A stretch of 64,000 nt of DNA from Tipula vernalis (GCA_958295665.1 OY282560.1:86156311-86220310), one strand, 5' to 3'. Counted from the first letter of the stretch, positions 1 to 10,897 are shown. Program-made: numbers and translations. The notes: generated by a model from the sequence alone, not told the origin.

Positions 1-300
1 TTCGTTCATGTGCGGAACCACCTTGGCCTCATGATGTTCAAAAGCCGGAGTTATCTCATTTTTATTACCTTCTATCATACTATATTAACCACTTCAGTCT
101 TATTATATTCCTTCAGTCTCATTTTTCTTCAAGGCAGACACCACATTTTCATTTTCATCCTTAGTCTCATATTCCGTAGCCGGGGACACCTCAGCCCCAA
201 TAACCTCCCTAAAAACAGGAAATTGGATAATTTGGAGATGTGTCACTTTTCTCGTGTATGGCCAATTAGGATGGAACTTAGTTTTTTCTTAGCCGGTTTT
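1..300. other. Unassigned AT-rich DNA
   Basis: I see no convincing gene here. An open frame at 10-312 starts with GTG, is hydrophobic and low in complexity, and has no recognisable motif. The last 60 bases (from about 240) begin to resemble the dispersed repeat described at 300-448. Confidence 0.5.
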
Positions 301-448
301 AGTTTAATTTGACATCCATGATTGAAATGCGATTCTTAAATGAATTTTCGATAAACTTCTGGAATGTGGCCAAATCAAATAAATAAATGAAATTTGACAT
401 GTGCATTGGAAATGAAATTCTAAAATGATTTTTAGATGAAGTTTGTTG
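240..448 (+). repeat. Dispersed repeat fragment, left copy
   Basis: This stretch carries the block 'aaatttgacatgtgcattgg' followed by 'attctaaaatgatttttaga'. The same block recurs inverted at about 2480-2830 and again in + orientation at about 22145-22280. Together with a 'ttctggaatgtggccaa' motif it marks an old, diverged interspersed repeat family. No coding capacity is visible. The left and right copies face each other around the gypsy remnant at 456-2442. Confidence 0.6.
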
Positions 449-455
449 ACCAATT

Positions 456-777
456 TGTTACGAACTGGGCTTCTGAGTTCGTCTGGATTTTGCAATTGAA
501 ATTAATTAAATTATTATTTTTAACTTTATTTCTGTTACCACTCTCGATGTTATGGTAAACAAGTAAAAATCTACTAAGATGATTAGTATTATTTCGAATT
601 CAATATCTTCACGATTCGCTCTGTCCAACATCTCCCTCCTTATTCGCAGACGTATTCTGCTAATCGAGCAGGTGGTTGTCGATGTCGCTTTGGTCGAGCA
701 TCCACAGTATTGTTCCGTGGTGATCTGCTTTGTAGAGAATCCTGGAATTCCGTAACCATGTTATGAATACTGTCTGA
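456..777 (-). repeat. Probable 3' LTR of the decayed gypsy element
   Basis: The segment beginning TGTTACGAACTGGGC at 456 matches about 30 bases at 2442-2472, next to the primer-binding site. On the minus strand this is where the two LTRs would end (CGTAACA). The rest of the interval, downstream of the pol remnant on the minus strand, has no partner because the other LTR is cut short. The inner boundary with pol is not defined. Confidence 0.45.
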
Positions 778-1950
778 TTAATTTTCCGTTGTGTTCCATG
801 CTGTCTCATCATCAACTGCTGATTCCGGATCTGATGTCAACATCAGATCTAATGGTAAATGATCGGATCTAGTATGATTATTCTCAGTGTAGCGACGTCT
901 TAACTGATTTACAGAACACCGTGACGTGCGATTCGTGTCAATAAGCCGTACTGAATAGATAACACTACCAATTTTTTTTTTCGATGACGCCCCCTTCCGA
1001 AAACTGTTTATTACGGCGATGTACTTTTGCGTAGACGTTTTCGCCTGGAGAGAAACTACGATGTCGGGCTCCGTGGTGTTTGTTAAATTGTTGCTCTTGT
1101 TTAATGTTGCGATCCGTACCATGTTCTGGCGTAGGTTACAACAAATCGAGTTCTATTCGAATTTGCCGACCCAAACATAATTCTCCTGGTGACTTCGATT
1201 TTTGTGTGTTTCGGTTGGGTGTTGATCGATATGCTTGGAGGAGTTTGGTGAGTATTTCCTTGTTTGTCCCCTCCCCCTTTTGTTTATTTAGTGCACTCTT
1301 TAGTGTATTGACAAATCGTTCGGCTCGCCCGTTCGACATCGGGTGGTAGGGTGGCATTAAGATGTGATTAATTCCTCGAGTACGACAGAAATCACTGAAT
1401 TGTTTACTTACGAATTGAGTCCCGTTGTCGGTTACCAATGTTTCCGGATTGCCATTATGTGAAAAAAATTCGCTCATCTTCTCGATGCAAGTCTTTGACG
1501 TGTTGTTAGTGCATACTTGTACATCGGGAAACATTGAATATGAGTCAATACCATTCTCCGTCAATTGGTCCGGCGATGTCTCTATGGACTCGTTCCATAG
1601 GGCGAATTGCACGTGGCCACGATTGCAGAAGAGTCTTGATGGGTGATTTTGCGTTCTCAGCGCATTTACTGCAGGATCGCACGAGGTCTGTGATGTCGTC
1701 ATCAATATTAGGCCAGTATTTTCATTGCTTCGATGCCCAAATGCGCTTTGTGCAACTGACGTAACATCAGCTTTCGGTATCGTTTTGGAATGGCGATTCT
1801 GTCACTAAGCATAACACAACCGGACACAAACGAGAGTGATCCACGTCGATTTTAAAACTGCGCCAGTTCGTCGTCATCCGGAATTTTCGCTTTTGAATTC
1901 GGCCAGTTTGATTTCAAATACTGAACGATTACCCTAAAAGTCTGGTCGAG
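778..1950 (-). pseudogene. Ty3/gypsy integrase remnant
   Basis: Decayed 3' part of a K02A2.6-like Ty3/gypsy pol polyprotein, which in its family inserts the cDNA copy into chromosomes. In minus-strand order I read the H2C2-type region with LRQLHKAHLGIEAMK (about 1745-1790), CSKCAENAKSP in a shifted frame (about 1650-1690), a catalytic VTDNGTQF block, the NGRAERFVNTLKSAL block holding the catalytic Glu, and a C-terminal SVNQLRRRY domain near 900-1000. The frame changes at least twice. A small deletion after LGIEAMK shifts the YWPNIDD motif out of frame. Reverse transcriptase and RNase H are absent. Assignment to Ty3/gypsy is firm; the exact family is not. Confidence 0.85.
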
Positions 1951-2364
1951 GGGCATCCATTACTTTAATTTGCAGATTTTCAAGTTCTTCTTTCACGTTG
2001 CTCATAACCGTATCTTGAAGATCCAATTTCTTGTCAACGTCGCCCTCAAGCGCGTTTATTTTTGATCCTCTGATTGATTGTTGGAGCTATTCCTTTTGTA
2101 ATTTTAGAGACAGCTGCAGGAAAGATAGCTACGATGACATCTTCTCCTCTTGAGATTTCAACTAAGATAACATCTTCACCTCTTATGATTTTAACTGGAA
2201 TGTCAGCTGCGTCATTAAAGATTTTTGGAGAACTTAGTTCTGCGATGACATCTTCTCCATTAACGCTTGCTGTTCGGCTGTTGAGGGGTTTTGATCTTCT
2301 GAGTCTGCTGGCATCTTTTGTTCCCTGCGTGTTTCCTCCACCAGCGAGAACCTCTTTCAATTAA
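1950..2364 (-). pseudogene. Gypsy gag 5' remnant fused to pol tail
   Basis: Just inside the primer-binding site, an open frame runs on the minus strand from 2364 to 2046. It is charged and has repeats of the type GEDVI. It continues, frame-shifted, into a Lys/Glu/Leu-rich helical stretch (GDVDKKLDLQDTVMSNVKEE) ending near 1950. This position and composition fit a gypsy gag N-terminus. It then runs straight into the pol region preceding the H2C2 finger, so the rest of gag, protease, RT and RNase H have been deleted. The gag call rests on position more than on a domain. Confidence 0.55.
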
Positions 2365-2422
2365 GTGAGGTTCATTCTGTTCACATCCATTTATCACACC
2401 TGGAATTTCCGGATGGCAAAAT

Positions 2423-2438
2423 CCCACTTCTGACACCA
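2423..2438 (-). promoter_or_regulatory. tRNA-Leu-type primer-binding site
   Basis: On the minus strand this reads TGGTGTCAGAAGTGGG, complementary to the 3' end of animal tRNA-Leu (…CCCACTTCTGACACCA). It lies three bases inside the presumed LTR end (TGTTACG at 2442 on the + strand), as expected for the minus-strand primer site of an LTR retrotransposon. It fixes the orientation of the gypsy remnant. Confidence 0.75.
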
Positions 2439-2472
2439 ATTTGTTACGAACTGGGCCTCTGAGTTCGTCTGG

Positions 2473-2965
2473 CAACAACTTTATCTAAAACTCATTTTAG
2501 AACCGCATTTCCATTGCATATATCAAAAGAAATAGCCAAATTATATCTTATTTAGATTCTAGAACTTCATCTAAAAATCATTTTAGAATCCCATTTCCAA
2601 AGCACATGTCAAATTTCATCATAATCGATTAAGAAATAGCCAATCATCCTACTTGGCCTTATTCCAGAACTTTCCTCATTTCCAACGCACATGTCAAATT
2701 TCATCATAATCCGTTGAGAAATATGTAAGTTCCTTCCTAATTGGCCATTTTCCAGAACTTCATCTACAAAACATTTGAGAATCCCATTTCCATTGGAAAT
2801 GCTGGATTTCATCAAAATTGGGTAAGCTATAGAATTCCACTAAAATTTTTATAAAAAAATCACAAATCCTCAGTTTAACAAATTGATCCTTAACTTAACC
2901 TTCAAATCAACGCCAAATTCAATGCCCAATTCAATAATCAAACCAGCATATATAAAAAATTCGTA
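2473..2965 (-). repeat. Dispersed repeat, inverted copy with GTTGAG-like tail
   Basis: On the minus strand this contains two to three tandem-like copies of an ~85-bp block ('gaaatttgacatgtgc…'). Beyond it (2870-2960) is a degenerate minisatellite rich in 'attgaattgggcattgaatt'. The same order of parts is found at 21800-22280 and partly at 45840-46120. It is noncoding and old, judging by the mismatches between copies. Confidence 0.6.
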
Positions 2966-3004
2966 AATATTTTTATATAACCAGTTGTTTTAATTCAATT
3001 CGTA

Positions 3005-3094
3005 TGGCAGCAATATGACTTTATTTTGTATGTTCAAGTGTCACATAACTTGAAGTGGCACGCTTTGATACAAAATAATGTCACGTTGCTGACA
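3005..3094. repeat. 40-bp inverted repeat (hairpin/MITE-like)
   Basis: Arms 3005-3044 and 3055-3094 are inverted copies with about 80% identity around a 10-base loop. The outer ends read TGGCAGCAATATGAC and TGTCAGCAACGTGAC. This is either a very small MITE or a relic of a foldback element. No target duplication was recognised. Confidence 0.55.
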
Positions 3095-3711
3095 ATTATG
3101 TTGTTTTTTAAATTCTGTTCGCGATTTTATCAGAAACGAAAAAATGAGTAGAAATTATATAGAGGTGAGTGGTTGGGTGGTAAGATGAAGGAGTGATGTG
3201 TGTTGGAGTTCGATTCTTGAACTTCCGACTTTATTATTTTATTTTTTTTATTTACACGAATTTATTTACACGAATATTTAGAACAACTAATCGGTAAGAA
3301 ATGGCTGATCAGTTTTCAGATTAAAAATTAATTTTCCAACTTTCCATGTTGCGCACGTAAATTTTTTTAAATTAAATTTTATTTTTGCAACTAATTTTCT
3401 GCGTTCCATTTACCATCTACTCCCAAGTACTTATTTGTACTTTGCCACATCAAATGGAACGGAGCAAATGTTGCATTCTTTGAATCTTCTTTAAATTTAA
3501 ATCTTTCACATATAGATGATCACAAGGGTTTTCGTAGTCTCTCACTTTCGTTGGTTTTGGCTAGTTCTACTAACTTTTTCTCTGGAAAGTGTTCAAGTCT
3601 TATCTGTTTTGTTAACCAAAAAGTTGTTGACCAGTTTCGATGCACAATTACTTCGTATAAATAGTCATGAAATCAATCACGTCATTCATTGAAAAATAAT
3701 TGATTCCATTT
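3095..3711. other. Unassigned noncoding stretch
   Basis: AT-rich sequence with no open frame, repeat partner or motif that I can support. Confidence 0.4.
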
Positions 3712-4460
3712 TACTTTCTTTTACTCTAGTAAAATAAAGTATAGTAATCATGAAAATTTTGGACCTTGAGATTTTTAGAGATTTATTTGTTTTGAAGTCC
3801 CCTGAGTCCGAAAAAGCGGGTTTCGAAATGGTGTCTGTCTGTCTGTCTGTCAGTCTGTCAGTCTGTCAGTCTGTCAGTCTGTCAGTCTGTCAGTCTGTCA
3901 GTCTGTCCGTCTGTCAGTCTGTCTGTCTGTCAGTCTGTCAGTCTGTCAGTCTGTCAGTCTGTCAGTCTGTCAGTCTGTCAGTCTGTCAGTCTGTCAGTCT
4001 GTCAGTCTGTCAGTCTGTCAGTCTGTCAGTCTGTCAGTCTGTCAGTCTGTCAGTCTGTCAGTCTGTCAGTCTGTCAGTCTGTCAGTCTGTCAGTCTGTCA
4101 GTCTGTCCGTCTGTCAGTCTGTCAGTCTGTCTGTGTCCTCTCTACAGCCCAGATGGTTTAACCAATCGAACTGAACCTTCAGATTTAAGCTTTAATAATA
4201 AATGGGGAGGTCCCAGTGAATTTTACTCCAAATCGGCTAACCGGAAGTGGCCACTCCCTTGGTCCATAAAATTTATTTTGCAAATATCTTAAAAAGTATA
4301 AGGTTTACAAAAAACTACTTAATTCAAAATGTTTCCAAAAATTAAAAAGAAATAAAAATTAAAAATTAAGAAAAAAAAAATTTAAAAAAAAAATAAAATT
4401 TCTCAAAATTCTCTGTTCGTATAACAAAGTCGTGTGTGTGTTGGCCACACCTCCATTTTT
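3712..4460 (+). repeat. Microsatellite-bearing interspersed repeat, copy 1
   Basis: It starts at 'tttactttcttttactctag' and ends near 'gttggccacacct'. It is a close copy of 5226-5700. The parts in order are a conserved 5' block (3712-3830), the GTCTGTCA tract, a conserved 3' block (4132-4300) including 'ggaagtggccactcccttgg', and an A-rich segment. A 180-residue open frame crosses it, but only because the 8-bp unit lacks stops, so I do not call it a gene. It is probably a retroposed or other non-autonomous element. Confidence 0.65.
3832..4131 (+). repeat. (GTCTGTCA)n microsatellite
   Basis: About 300 bases of an 8-bp unit, GTCTGTCA, with a few GTCTGTCC and GTCTGTCT variants. The sister element at 5341-5385 has only about 40 bases of it, so the tract has expanded or contracted strongly between copies. 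Confidence 0.95.
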
Positions 4461-5225
4461 TAACTAGGTATTTGAGGGACCTATTCTATGTGCTAGCCAA
4501 ACCTTTGTCATCATTGTTGGCAATGGCCGATATTGGCCCTTGGGAGTTGAGTGCGATTTCCAAAAAATAATTTTGCAGAACTTTTACTAAACGAACGAAT
4601 CGTATGGATTAGGGTTTTTTAACTAGGTAATGAAGGGACCTATTCCATGTGCTAGCCAAACCTTTGTCATCAGATATTGGCCCTTGGGAGTTGAGTGCGA
4701 TTTCCAAAAAATAATTTTGCAGAACTTTTACTAAACGAACGATTCGTATGGATTAGGGTTTTTTAACTAGGTAATGAAGGGACCTATTCCATGTGCTAGC
4801 GAAACCTTTGTCATCATTGTTGGCAATGACCGATATTGGCCCTTGGGAGTTGAATGCGATTTCCAAAATATAATTTTGCAGAACTTTTACTAAACGAACG
4901 ATTCGTATGGATTTGGGTTTTTTAACTAGGTAATGAAGGGACCTATTCCATGTGCTAGCCAAACCTTTGTCATCAGATATTGGCCCTTGGGAGTTGAGTG
5001 CGATTTCCAAAAAATAATTTTGCAGAACTTTTACTAAACGAACGATTCGTATGGATTAGGGTTTTTTAACTAGGTATTTGAGGGACCTATTCTATGTGCT
5101 AGCCAAACCTTTGTCATCATTGTTGGCAATGGCCGATATTGGCCTTTGGGAGTTGAGTGCGATTTCCAAAAAATAATTTTGCAGAACCTTTACTAAACGA
5201 ACGATTCGTATGGATTAGGGTTTTT
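4461..5225 (+). repeat. Tandem array, alternating 159/144-bp units
   Basis: Five units begin at 'taactaggta' positions 4461, 4620, 4764, 4923 and 5067, giving spacings of 159, 144, 159 and 144. The short units lack about 14 bases ('attgttggcaatgg') after 'cctttgtcatc'. This makes a higher-order repeat of about 303 bp. It sits exactly between the two copies of the microsatellite-bearing repeat. Confidence 0.9.
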
Positions 5226-5700
5226 TACTTTCTTTTACTCTAGTAAAATAAAGTATAGAAATCATGAAAATTTTGAACCTCGAGATTTTTATAGATTTAT
5301 TTGTTTTGAAGTCACCTGAGTCCGAAAAAGTGGGTTCGAAATGGTGTCTGTCTGTCTGTCTGTCAGTCTGTCAGTCTGTCTGTGTCCTCTCTACAGCCCA
5401 TATGGTTTAATCAATCGAACTGAAACTTCAGGTTTAAGCTTTTTTGATAAATTGGGAGGTTCCAGTGTTTTTTACTCCAAATCGGCTAACCGGAAGTGGC
5501 CACTCCCTTGGTCCATAAAATTTATTTTGCAAATATCTTAAAAAGTATGAGGTTTACAAAAAACTATTCATTCAAAATGTTTCCAAAAATTAAAAACAAA
5601 TTAAAATAAAAAATAAAACATTAAAAAAAAAATTAAGAAAAAAATAAAATTTCTCAAAATTCTCTGTTCGTAAAAGAAAGTCGTGTGTTGGCCACACCTC
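5226..5700 (+). repeat. Microsatellite-bearing interspersed repeat, copy 2
   Basis: Direct second copy of the element at 3712, with the same start, conserved 'ggaagtggccactcccttgg' block, A-rich region and 'gttggccacacct' end. Its GTCTGTCA tract is much shorter. Confidence 0.7.
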
Positions 5701-6841
5701 AATTTTTCTATATAGATTTGATTGTAATTGGTTCGAATATCGTTACGTGTGTGGACGAAACGCTGTACGATAAATTGGTTCAATTATCTGTATGATTTGC
5801 TGAACAACCTGCAGTTCGGTAAATTGTAGCGTCTGTGGCCCGTTTAGGTATAATAAAGGCATTTTCGAAAAGTATTGCACCGATCACAGACTGTAATTCC
5901 TAAAATATTTCGGTTGTGTATTTTATGTTTGTAATGTGGCTGACTTAAATAAATTTAAATTTGTAAATTCAAAATTTTAATCCTCCCGAGTTTTAAATTT
6001 TGCCAAAAATTATAATGGGCATGCAAAACGTGAAGTTGAAAAAATTTAACTGAAGTTTGATATAAAAAAAAAGATAAGAATTCTCACGGAACACTACTTT
6101 TAGTAATAATTGGACATTCGCAAAACTGGATTGTAACAAAACAAAACAAAAAACAAAACTAGTTTGATTGTACAAAAGCAGGGTGATCTCACGTATAATT
6201 CTGATCTAATCAAAACATTCCATTTCACAATGTTGCTTCATATAATGGATAACAAATGTACGTGAATTTAGCTCCTTGACCTCTGTGTTCTTTTAATGTT
6301 TTTTTGTGCATTTCAATTTAGTCACGTCGAACTAAAATTTATAATGTAAACTACTTTTATGGCGGATTAACCAATATTTTGTACGGCTAAAGCATATAAA
6401 GTATTTGATTGAAGTAAGTGAATCATATTTTGTTTTGTATTTACTTCTTGATAAAACAAAACTAAAGTACTCACCTAATCGTTTCATAGAACATCAGTTT
6501 GTGTTACTAATAGTCTGTAAAATTTTATTCATCCTGACGTAATCAGCGCACAACTTAAGCTGTAAAAAATCTAGTGAAACACTATCAAGTCATCCATTTG
6601 TTACCCGTTGCCTCAAAAATTTATGAGACGTAAAGAAATACATCTCGTTGATTTTTATTTATTTACATCCAGCCCTTACTCTATAATTTATGTATTCTTT
6701 CACGCCATTTAAATACAAAGTATACATTAAAAAAATAATTTATTAAAACCATATAATTTTCTTTCTATTTTTTTTTAAGGTATTGATCTTAATTTCAATG
6801 ATCTTAGAATTTTAATAAAACATTTTTCTTTTACTTTTCAG
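5701..6841. other. Noncoding region upstream of host exon
   Basis: AT-rich, with no supported gene. Its last 40 bases (pyrimidine-rich, ending 'cttttacttttcag') look like a 3' splice site, so at least its right part is probably an intron preceding the exon at 6842. Confidence 0.5.
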
Positions 6842-7328
6842 AGACACAGTGAATTAAGGTCAAGATTAATAATAATAATGCAATTATAATTAAGTTGTAT
6901 ATAAAATACATAATTTACAAATAATAGACACACGCACACCTAAACTATTAAAAAAATAAAAAAATAAAAAAATCAATCAAAAATGTCTAATCCAAATCAA
7001 ATGGCAAATGATAATAAAATAAATGCACGACGTACGTTAAAAATTGCAATACCAAAATTACAGCAAAATTATAATTTTAATCATAATCTTAATAATAATA
7101 CGAGTACGAAACCACCGCCTGCGCCTGAATGCCGTAGCATTTTGAATAGCAGCGGCACAACACATAATAGCATTAAATTAGGAGAAGAGCAATGTGATGT
7201 GATGGGGCTAAATGGTCGAAAGAATAATATTTACAATAATAGTAATAACAATAACAACAATAATACTACATTTTATACCAGTAATTTTAATAGCGGAAAT
7301 GGTAACAATAATGCAGCAATCTTATCAG
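6842..7328 (+). CDS. Host gene exon with start codon; Asn-rich N-terminus
   Basis: Probable exon of a host gene. A 3' splice site ends at about 6841 ('ttacttttcag'), the ATG lies at 6983 in an A-rich context (tcaaaaATG), and a consensus donor (cag|gtaagat) follows at 7329. Coding 6983-7328 gives 115 codons plus one base (phase 1). The protein start contains RRTLKIAIPKLQQ, a Pro-rich KPPPAPECRSIL stretch, then Asn-rich low complexity, typical of insect regulatory proteins. It joins in phase to the exon at 46833. I do not recognise the family. The regulatory-protein idea rests only on composition. Confidence 0.7.
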
Positions 7329-7747
7329 GTAAGATAGTTCGTTTTGTTTTATGTTATTTATAAAATACTAATTAAAAATAGTTTATCAATGTAATATGTC
7401 GGTTTAGTTTTAGTCTGGTTCTCGGAAACTAGATAGTAACTATTTAATAATTGTGCGTAAATATCACTTTTTCGAGTAAATAACTGTTATAAATATATTC
7501 GCGTCGGAATTTTTTCATTGATTAAAGGACCAGAATTAAATTTATGTCGTATTGTATTTACTAAATAAATGACCTGCATCAAAAACTCTAAACTACTCAT
7601 AGTGGAAATTGATTTCAGTTCAGTTTTTTTTTGAATACGACAATAATATTTGCATTCAAATCTTTTCTCGGGTAGAAGTGTGTGAAGTTATCCCAGAATT
7701 CCAGATTTTCCAACTGAATTGATCAAAGAAAAGATTTGTAAATAACT

Positions 7748-7914
7748 CTTGGTTCTTACCAAAACTCGATTGCAAATATTTGCAAAGAGAATTTTTTTTT
7801 TTTTTTTTACAGGAAATGTAAGAAGAATGCAGATTTTTAATGTGTACTATCCATGTGAAAGAAAATCAAATACAAAATTGCAAATATTTGCAATCTACTT
7901 TTGGTGAGAACCCA
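7748..7914. repeat. Inverted repeat, ~36-bp arms
   Basis: Left arm 7748-7784 and right arm 7879-7914 are inverted copies sharing 'attgcaaatatttgca' and 'ggttct(t/c)accaaaa'. The 94-bp spacer includes a T-run. It looks like a small MITE or a hairpin in the host intron. Confidence 0.55.
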
Positions 7915-8066
7915 TAGTAAGAGATTCGAATTAGATAGAGGCCTTATGTTGAGATTTGCCTATATATAGTAGGGTATAGCCGAAAATGAATATTTGTGAA
8001 TTAGTTCGGTCTAAAAAGATCAAAGTAGTGAAATCCTGTCAAACATTTTTTTTTTCCTTTATTTAA

Positions 8067-9851
8067 TACTAGCTGAGTTACCCGGCGTTGCACGGGTGGT
8101 CCGCCGGTTGCAATAGTGGATTAAAATAGAATGTTAATTATTTCTGAAGTTATGTGGAAATTAGAACTCGCTGACTATGGTACATTTCAAAACAGGATAT
8201 GATAAATAGGATATCACTAAACAGTACATGTCAAACCAGTAAAAATGGATTATTAGTATGGATAATATAAGTGTTCAGAGATTTGTCTTCAGTTAAAGTG
8301 ATGAAAGATTGTCTTAAATTTAAATTAATAAAATTAATTTGAATAATTAAATCAATTATAGTTGAGGTATGATTTGTGTATAACAATCGCACGCTGATAT
8401 CCTCTTTGGTGTCTAAATTTACATGTGCAGCAATCATTCAACATTAGAAACCTAAATGTTTTCTCATTCTAAGGGGAAAGAAGTTAAGGATTAAAATATT
8501 TCTGTATTTTACTGCAGTTCCAATTCAACATACAATAATAACCAAATAGCAAAATAGTGCAATAAACTTCTAAAAATATTCGGAATTTCTTGTGGAACGC
8601 CAAGTCACCGTAAGTTTGTCTAAAATTGTTTCTCTTACATTCTCTCATATTCAAATACATATTTCATTAGTTTCATACAACCTACTTCCTAAACTCATTA
8701 CCGAAAGAAATTTCGAAAAAATTTAAATTGTAGAAACAATTTGTACTGCAGCTCTAATACCCTGTTGATCCTGGGGTAGTCCCTCGCATTCGAAAATAAC
8801 ATTAATTTCATATAACCCACTTCCTAAACTAAAAAAAAAAAAAAATAAAAAAAAAAAAAAATTCTAGGAAAAAATTGTACCGCAGCCCCTAGACTCCGGG
8901 GTCCAGCCCCTTTAAAAATAATGCTTAAGATTGGCAACTTAATATGGTAAAAATTTCATGGCAATCGGTTGAGCAGCTGAGACGCCATTTCGGAACAATC
9001 AGATAATTGTATCTATATATGTATGTAAAAATAAATTCTTGATCCAGGGACGGACCCTTCGGATTCAAAGATATCACTAATTTTTTATAACTCCTTTTCT
9101 AAACTCATTCCCGTGAAAATTTAAAAAAAAAATTTAAATTTTAGACAAAACTTGAACTAAAGACCCTAGACCCCGGGGTCCAGCCCCTTCTAAAATATCG
9201 TAACCTGGGTCCTGAACATACAACTTAACATGGTAAAAATTTCATGACGATCGGTAGAGCGGCTAAGGCGCTATTTCGGAACATTTAAATAATTGTATCT
9301 ATACATGTAAAAATGAATTCTTGATCCAGGGCAGACTTCCGGATTGGAGCATATCACTAATTTCATATAACCCCTTTCCTAAAGTCATTCCCGTCAAAAA
9401 ATCTTAAAAAATTGAAATTTGAGAAAAAATTTGTACCACAGCCCCTAGACCCCGGGGTCCAGCCCCTTCAAAAGTATCGTGGGCTTGGTCCTGAACATGC
9501 AACATATACATGGTAAAAATTTCATGTCGATCGGTAAAGCGGCTAAGGCGTTATTTCAGAACAATCAAATAATTGTATCTTTACATGTAAAAATGAATTT
9601 TTGATCCAGGGGCGGACCCCCGAATTCGAACATGTTTCTTATTTCATATAACCCCTTTCCAAACTCATTCTCGTAAAAAAATTTAAATTTTTTAAAAAAT
9701 TTGTACCATGGCCCCTAGACCCCGGGGTCCAGCCCCTTTCACAATATCGTAAGATTGGTCCTGAACATGCAACATTTGCATGGTAAACATTTCATGGCGA
9801 TCGGTTGAGCGACTGACAAGTCATTTTGGAATAATCAAATATTTGTATCTA
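8067..9851 (+). repeat. ~280-bp interspersed/tandem repeat, left part
   Basis: It begins with 'gagttacccggcgttgcac', a motif I know from a widespread insect repeat. It then has diverged units with 'gatccaggg' anchors at 9041, 9323 and 9603 (spacing about 281). Each unit carries 'ctagaccccggggtccagcc' and 'catggcgatcggttgagcg'-type blocks. It is noncoding and continues at 17093-17400 beyond the inserted retrovirus. Confidence 0.75.
9848..9851. other. Target site duplication, left (TCTA)
   Basis: TCTA directly precedes the 5' LTR and TCTA follows the 3' LTR at 17093-17096. A 4-bp duplication within TATCTATACA fits errantivirus integration into alternating pyrimidine-purine sites. Confidence 0.85.
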
Positions 9852-10130
9852 AGTTAACACAACTAGAATTGCAATTCAACATAAATTGCAAACACGCGCA
9901 TCACCTAAAGACGCTAAATCAGCTTAAAAGGAAAACACATGTAAGAACACGCGCAGACATGTTCTAGTTATTTGAGAATATTATAATTTACTTATTAAGC
10001 AATTTTTTATGTATAAAATGTTAACATATTTTAAAAGTAAGTTAGTTTTAGATTGAAATGTAAAAGATAAACACAAAATAATAAAATAAATTCATTTTTT
10101 TATATAATCTTCGATGTAAAACTCTTAACT
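9852..10130 (+). repeat. 5' LTR (279 bp)
   Basis: Direct repeat of 16814-17092. It starts AGTTAACAC and ends CTCTTAACT. There is no obvious TATA box; errantivirus LTRs often use an initiator instead. An AATAAA-like 'aataaaataaa' at about 10078-10090 may serve as the poly(A) signal in the 3' copy. Confidence 0.95.
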
Positions 10131-10147
10131 GGCGCCGAAACAGGGAC
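10130..10147 (+). promoter_or_regulatory. Primer-binding site
   Basis: TGGCGCCGAAACAGGGAC overlaps the last base of the 5' LTR. It resembles the tRNA-Lys(UUU) primer site used by several retroviruses, with two mismatches. The primer tRNA is therefore probably Lys, but this is not certain. Confidence 0.75.
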
Positions 10148-10566
10148 CTGGCGTTAAATATTAATAAAATAATATAAAGTGCAAGTAACAAAAAAGTGAA
10201 AAATAAAAAGATCATTAAATCAGCAAACCCCTGCTGAAAAATATCTAAAATTAAAGAACGACAGTTTTTGGTTAAAAACAGAAGTTATACCCACGAGAAC
10301 ATAACCGTTTTTTTTTACCACAAATTTTAAAGGCTATACACATAAGAACATAGCTAAAGCCGTTCCACTGAAGTAGTGAAACTAAATAAACCGTGATAAA
10401 GTTTGTACCATTAGTAGGCGGGTTACAAATATCAACGCAACATCGCCAAACGGGAGAAATACAGCATATCCATTTATTTAGAAGACACACGTGCGGGTTC
10501 CGAGTGTACGAAAACCGGCTGTGCACTATAAAGACCTTTGTGGCAAAACTAATCCACAAATAGGCC

Positions 10567-10595
10567 ATGAAAAGCCTCTTAATTTTAATGTAAGT
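10567..10595 (+). promoter_or_regulatory. Candidate env leader exon end and splice donor
   Basis: An ATG at 10567 opens a very short hydrophobic reading frame that meets a full-consensus donor GTAAGT at 10590-10595. If left unspliced the frame stops at once. Spliced to the acceptor at 15340-15341 the phase would match env. This gives a plausible source for the env start codon, which is missing in the env ORF itself. It is inferred from phase and consensus only. Confidence 0.55.
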
Positions 10596-10897
10596 AAAAA
10601 TTAATAACAAAATAAAAAAAAAATAAAAAATAAAAATAATAAGAAACAGTAATTATAATAATAACGAGAATTTTAATAATAAAAAGTAATTATAATAACG
10701 ATAATAATAATAACTAAATATACTTTTATAATAATAATTACAAAATAAACAATAATAAAAAGTGAATATAATAACAAGTAATAATAAAAGTAACTAAACA
10801 TTTTTTTTCAATTACAACAATAAAAAGTGATCATAATAATCAACGATACCAATATAAACAAAATTTAAAATATAATAATAAAAAGTGAAACATCATA

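Noticed and set aside
3750..4292. A 180-residue open frame of repeating Val-Cys-Leu-Ser
   Set aside because: It is produced by a stop-free 8-bp microsatellite and is not preserved in length in the sister copy.
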